Below are positions 61,833-64,000 of a DNA stretch of 64,000 nt, in pieces. Position 1 is the first letter of the stretch. Each line of letters begins with the position of its first letter. The notes under the pieces were generated by a model. The model did not search any database. It saw nothing but the letters and a program-made list of their open reading frames with translations, and was not told where the DNA came from. Both the position numbers and the translations under genes were made by a program. This DNA comes from JALHST01 sp963798435 (GTDB lineage Bacteria > Bacteroidota > Bacteroidia > Flavobacteriales > Flavobacteriaceae): the NCBI GenBank assembly GCA_963798435.1, contig CAWCTF010000008.1, positions 248,001-312,000 of the forward strand, read 5' to 3'.

Positions 61833-62177
61833 ATGGCCAAAAAAAAATATTACATGAAACAATTTGATTCCAACTTTACACACACCGTTTTTTTTTGGTT
61901 AAAGAACCCTGATAGTCAAGACGATTGCAAGGCGTTTGAAACCTCCTTACAAAAATTCCTCGATCATTCCGGTTTTGCCAAGACGAAATTTATCGGCAAA
62001 CCCCCAAAAGCCAGTCGCGATGTGGTCGATGGGTCGTTCACCTATTCGATGATCGTCACCTTTGAATCTGCCAAGGCACAACAACACTATCAGGATGAGG
62101 CCCCTCATAAATTGTTTATTGAGGAGTCGAGTCGGCTATGGACGAAAGTCATCGTGTATGACTCGGTGGGTATCTAG
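61833..62177 (+). CDS. Dabb (stress-responsive alpha/beta barrel) domain protein
   Basis: 114 residues. Dabb pattern FTHTVFFWLKNPDSQDDCKAFETSL, then FTYSMIVTFESAKAQQHYQDEAPHKLFIEE. This ferredoxin-like fold occurs in small stress proteins and cyclases of unknown role. ATG at 61833; a second in-frame ATG at 61854 would fit equally. Confidence 0.83.
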   Translation: MAKKKYYMKQFDSNFTHTVFFWLKNPDSQDDCKAFETSLQKFLDHSGFAKTKFIGKPPKASRDVVDGSFTYSMIVTFESAKAQQHYQDEAPHKLFIEESSRLWTKVIVYDSVGI

Positions 62178-62244
62178 TAACAGGAATTTGTATTGAAGTT
62201 TTTCTTCCAAAATTTGGCGTAGCAAGTACACCTATGACAGCAAT

Positions 62245-62601
62245 ATGAACATCGAGGATTTTAGACAGTATTGTATAGTCAAAAAAGGAGTTACCGAGGA
62301 ATTTCCCTTTGACGAATTTACATTGGTCTTCAAGGTGATGGGCAAAATGTTCGCCTTGGTTTCTTTGGAAAAGATTCCTTCCCAAGCGAATTTAAAATGT
62401 GACCCCGAAAGAGCTATGGTGCTAAGGGAAGAATATGATGGGATTATTACCCAAGGGTACCATATGAGCAAAATTCATTGGAACACCCTTTTCCTGGAAA
62501 ACCTGCCGCCCAAACTCATTACTGAACTGATTGACCATTCGTATGATCTTGTCGTTTCAAAACTCACTCAAAAGCAAAAGGCAGAATTAACTTCCCTATA
62601 A
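62245..62601 (+). CDS. MmcQ/YjbR family DNA-binding-like protein
   Basis: 118 residues. Family features: MNIEDFRQYCIVKKGVTEEFPFDE, LVFKVMGKMFALVSLE, KCDPERAMVLREEYDGIITQGYHMSKIHWNT. The MmcQ/YjbR fold resembles CyaY-like or phage-repressor structures; DNA binding is only inferred from homologues. It is 8 bp upstream of the DinB gene. Confidence 0.88.
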   Translation: MNIEDFRQYCIVKKGVTEEFPFDEFTLVFKVMGKMFALVSLEKIPSQANLKCDPERAMVLREEYDGIITQGYHMSKIHWNTLFLENLPPKLITELIDHSYDLVVSKLTQKQKAELTSL

Positions 62602-62609
62602 AAAATAGC

Positions 62610-63086
62610 ATGCCCAACAAGCAGATCAATGCGATTATAAGCAACTTGACCGAAGTCTTTGAAGGGGAACCATGGTACGGAACTTCGGTTATGAAGAAAT
62701 TGGAAACCATCGATTGGCAAACCGTCAATGAAAAAAAATACGGGACAAAATCAATTGCGGTTCTCTTGGGCCATATGATAAGTTGGCGGGTCTTCGTCTT
62801 AAAAAAACTGCAAGGAGACGAGGCCTTTGCCATCCAAATCGATAATCACGCTGATTGGCCGAACATACATATTACAAGTGCCAATGAATGGGGTGAACTT
62901 TTGGAAGAATTGATGGCTACCCAGAGGATGCTACTTAGTTTATTGGCGAACCATGCCGATGCACTCCTCGAGCAAAAAGTTCCAGGCAAAAATGACACCT
63001 TCCGTTTTTTGTTGGAGGGCATTGTACAACACGATGTGTACCATTTGGGTCAAATTGCACTCTTAAATGCGATGCTCGGAAGTTAG
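62610..63086 (+). CDS. DinB family protein
   Basis: 158 residues, four-helix DinB/YfiT fold. Metal ligands are probably histidines in LLGHMISWR and the C-terminal IVQHDVYHLGQIALL. Bacterial members catalyse thiol-transfer or bacillithiol-dependent reactions. The substrate is unknown. Co-transcribed with the MmcQ-like gene. Confidence 0.9.
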   Translation: MPNKQINAIISNLTEVFEGEPWYGTSVMKKLETIDWQTVNEKKYGTKSIAVLLGHMISWRVFVLKKLQGDEAFAIQIDNHADWPNIHITSANEWGELLEELMATQRMLLSLLANHADALLEQKVPGKNDTFRFLLEGIVQHDVYHLGQIALLNAMLGS

Positions 63087-63129
63087 GCAAGAATGGGTAT
63101 CTTTACTTCCTTAAAACAACGTGTTTTTG

Positions 63130-64000
63130 ATGCAGGAAGTAGTCGATTTCTATAAAGATCAAATCCAAGAAAACACGACTTCGTTGGCCCGGCTCAAACA
63201 ACAATTGTTTTATGCCAGCATGTTGCGTTTGGTAGTTTTCGGAGTGGCACTGTTCGGAGTGTATTTTCTTTTAGGTCAAACAAGATATGTCTTGGCCGTA
63301 GTACTGGTCGCCAGCGTTATTTTTGGTTTCTTGGTTTCCAAACAGGCCGAGCTACAATACCAACACGATACGATAGTGGCCCTCTTAGCCCTCAATACTA
63401 CAGAATTGGAGGTCCTTGATCGAAAATTCCACCACTTGCCAGAAGGGGCTGAATTTAAGGACCCCTTACATGCTTATAGTCAAGACATCGATTTGTTCGG
63501 TCGTGGCTCGTTTTATCAATATTGCAATCGAACCGTGTTGCAACAAGGCAGCGAAACCTTGGCGCACCTATTCACCGAAAACACCACCGATCAAATTGCT
63601 GCCAAACAGGAGGGCATACAAGAATTGTCACGTCTTCCGAAGTGGCGACAGGGATATTCTGCGGTTGGTTCAATGGTAAAAACGGAAACATCCTATGCAA
63701 CCATCATCAAATGGATGGCACATTATACACCCTTTGTTCCGGAAATAATGAAATGGCTGCCGAAGGTATTTTCAATAGCGTCCATTATTTTGCTGGTTGT
63801 TTATTATATGGATTTTATTTCGGGATGGTTACTTACCGGATGGTTTTTTCTTGGATTGGCCATCACGGGTAACTTCTTAAAGCCGATCAACACCCTTTCT
63901 GCCGCTTGTGGAAAAATTCAGAGCACCTTTCAGCAATATCAAAAGCTTCTGGCAAAGCTCGAGGAGATTGAATTTCAGTCAGAATTGTTAAAAAGTAAGC
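63130..64000 (+). CDS. Membrane-linked MutS-family protein, 3' end outside window
   Basis: About 290 residues visible from ATG 63130, in an uninterrupted frame to the window edge. A pair of hydrophobic helices near 36-77 and another pair near 215-255 flank the soluble segment DRKFHHLPEGAEFKDPLHAYSQDIDLFGRGSFYQYCNRTVLQQGSETLAHLF, which matches the connector/lever part of MutS-related proteins. The ATPase domain would lie beyond the edge. These proteins are annotated as DNA mismatch repair MutS but the membrane form has no proven repair role. Confidence 0.82.
   Translation, partial: MQEVVDFYKDQIQENTTSLARLKQQLFYASMLRLVVFGVALFGVYFLLGQTRYVLAVVLVASVIFGFLVSKQAELQYQHDTIVALLALNTTELEVLDRKFHHLPEGAEFKDPLHAYSQDIDLFGRGSFYQYCNRTVLQQGSETLAHLFTENTTDQIAAKQEGIQELSRLPKWRQGYSAVGSMVKTETSYATIIKWMAHYTPFVPEIMKWLPKVFSIASIILLVVYYMDFISGWLLTGWFFLGLAITGNFLKPINTLSAACGKIQSTFQQYQKLLAKLEEIEFQSELLKSK

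Noticed and set aside
1..64000. tRNA or rRNA genes
   Set aside because: None was recognised by eye on either strand; a covariance search was not possible.

Overview
The window looks like chromosome of a marine Flavobacteriia member (Bacteroidota). Evidence: -7 elements of the TAnnTTTG type, a CcoN-CcoO fusion inside a ccoS-NO-Q-P-G-H cluster, BlaI next to an M56 peptidase/TonB-like protein, DUF4230/DUF4260/DUF302 families, Bacteroidetes-type homogentisate dioxygenase and a membrane MutS-like protein. The genus cannot be fixed from sequence alone.

Layout. 1-39.9 kb is dominated by a low-oxygen/stress region: a PAS histidine kinase and a REC-cNMP response regulator, DUF302, PfkB, uracil phosphoribosyltransferase, a P2-type cation ATPase, Hsp20, a patatin, a YtxH protein, a PPOX-fold flavoprotein with exonuclease III, three double universal stress proteins, a CDP-alcohol phosphatidyltransferase, a P-loop kinase with an APH-like protein, HemN, the complete cbb3 oxidase cluster with its copper ATPase CcoI, and an FNR-like regulator. 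Interspersed are sugar genes (17-22 kb: DUF1080, Zn-dehydrogenase, lactonase-like amidohydrolase, sugar kinase and nucleotidyltransferase), PIG-L and Gfo/Idh/MocA genes (24.6-26.9 kb), and a truncated hemoglobin with a LOG-family protein. 40-44 kb holds a lipoprotein, a candidate small RNA, a cytochrome c and hmgA. 44.2-52.4 kb is a complete histidine-utilisation cluster (hutF-G-D-U-I-H). 52.4-64 kb has housekeeping genes (nitroreductase, blaI, ruvC, hemW, cyclase, DinB and others), a five-copy 183-bp tandem array and odd low-complexity repeats.

Main result. Fourteen copies of an FNR-like dyad (consensus NTGAY-N4-RTCAN) lie upstream of genes between 2.1 and 39 kb. For 13 promoters a Bacteroidetes -7 octamer begins exactly 29.5 bp from the dyad centre, which is class II activator geometry (about -41.5). 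The sites link the cbb3 oxidase, HemN, Usp proteins, Hsp20, PfkB, patatin, YtxH, PPOX/ExoIII and the kinase/APH pair into one predicted regulon, probably run by the FNR-like protein encoded at 38221. The gene content closely resembles the mycobacterial DosR dormancy regulon, but the regulator is of a different family.

Caveat. At least six frameshifts interrupt otherwise well-preserved genes (histidine kinase, amidohydrolase, truncated hemoglobin, and three in the M56 gene), and an ABC-permease remnant carries another. They may be assembly indels or real decay.
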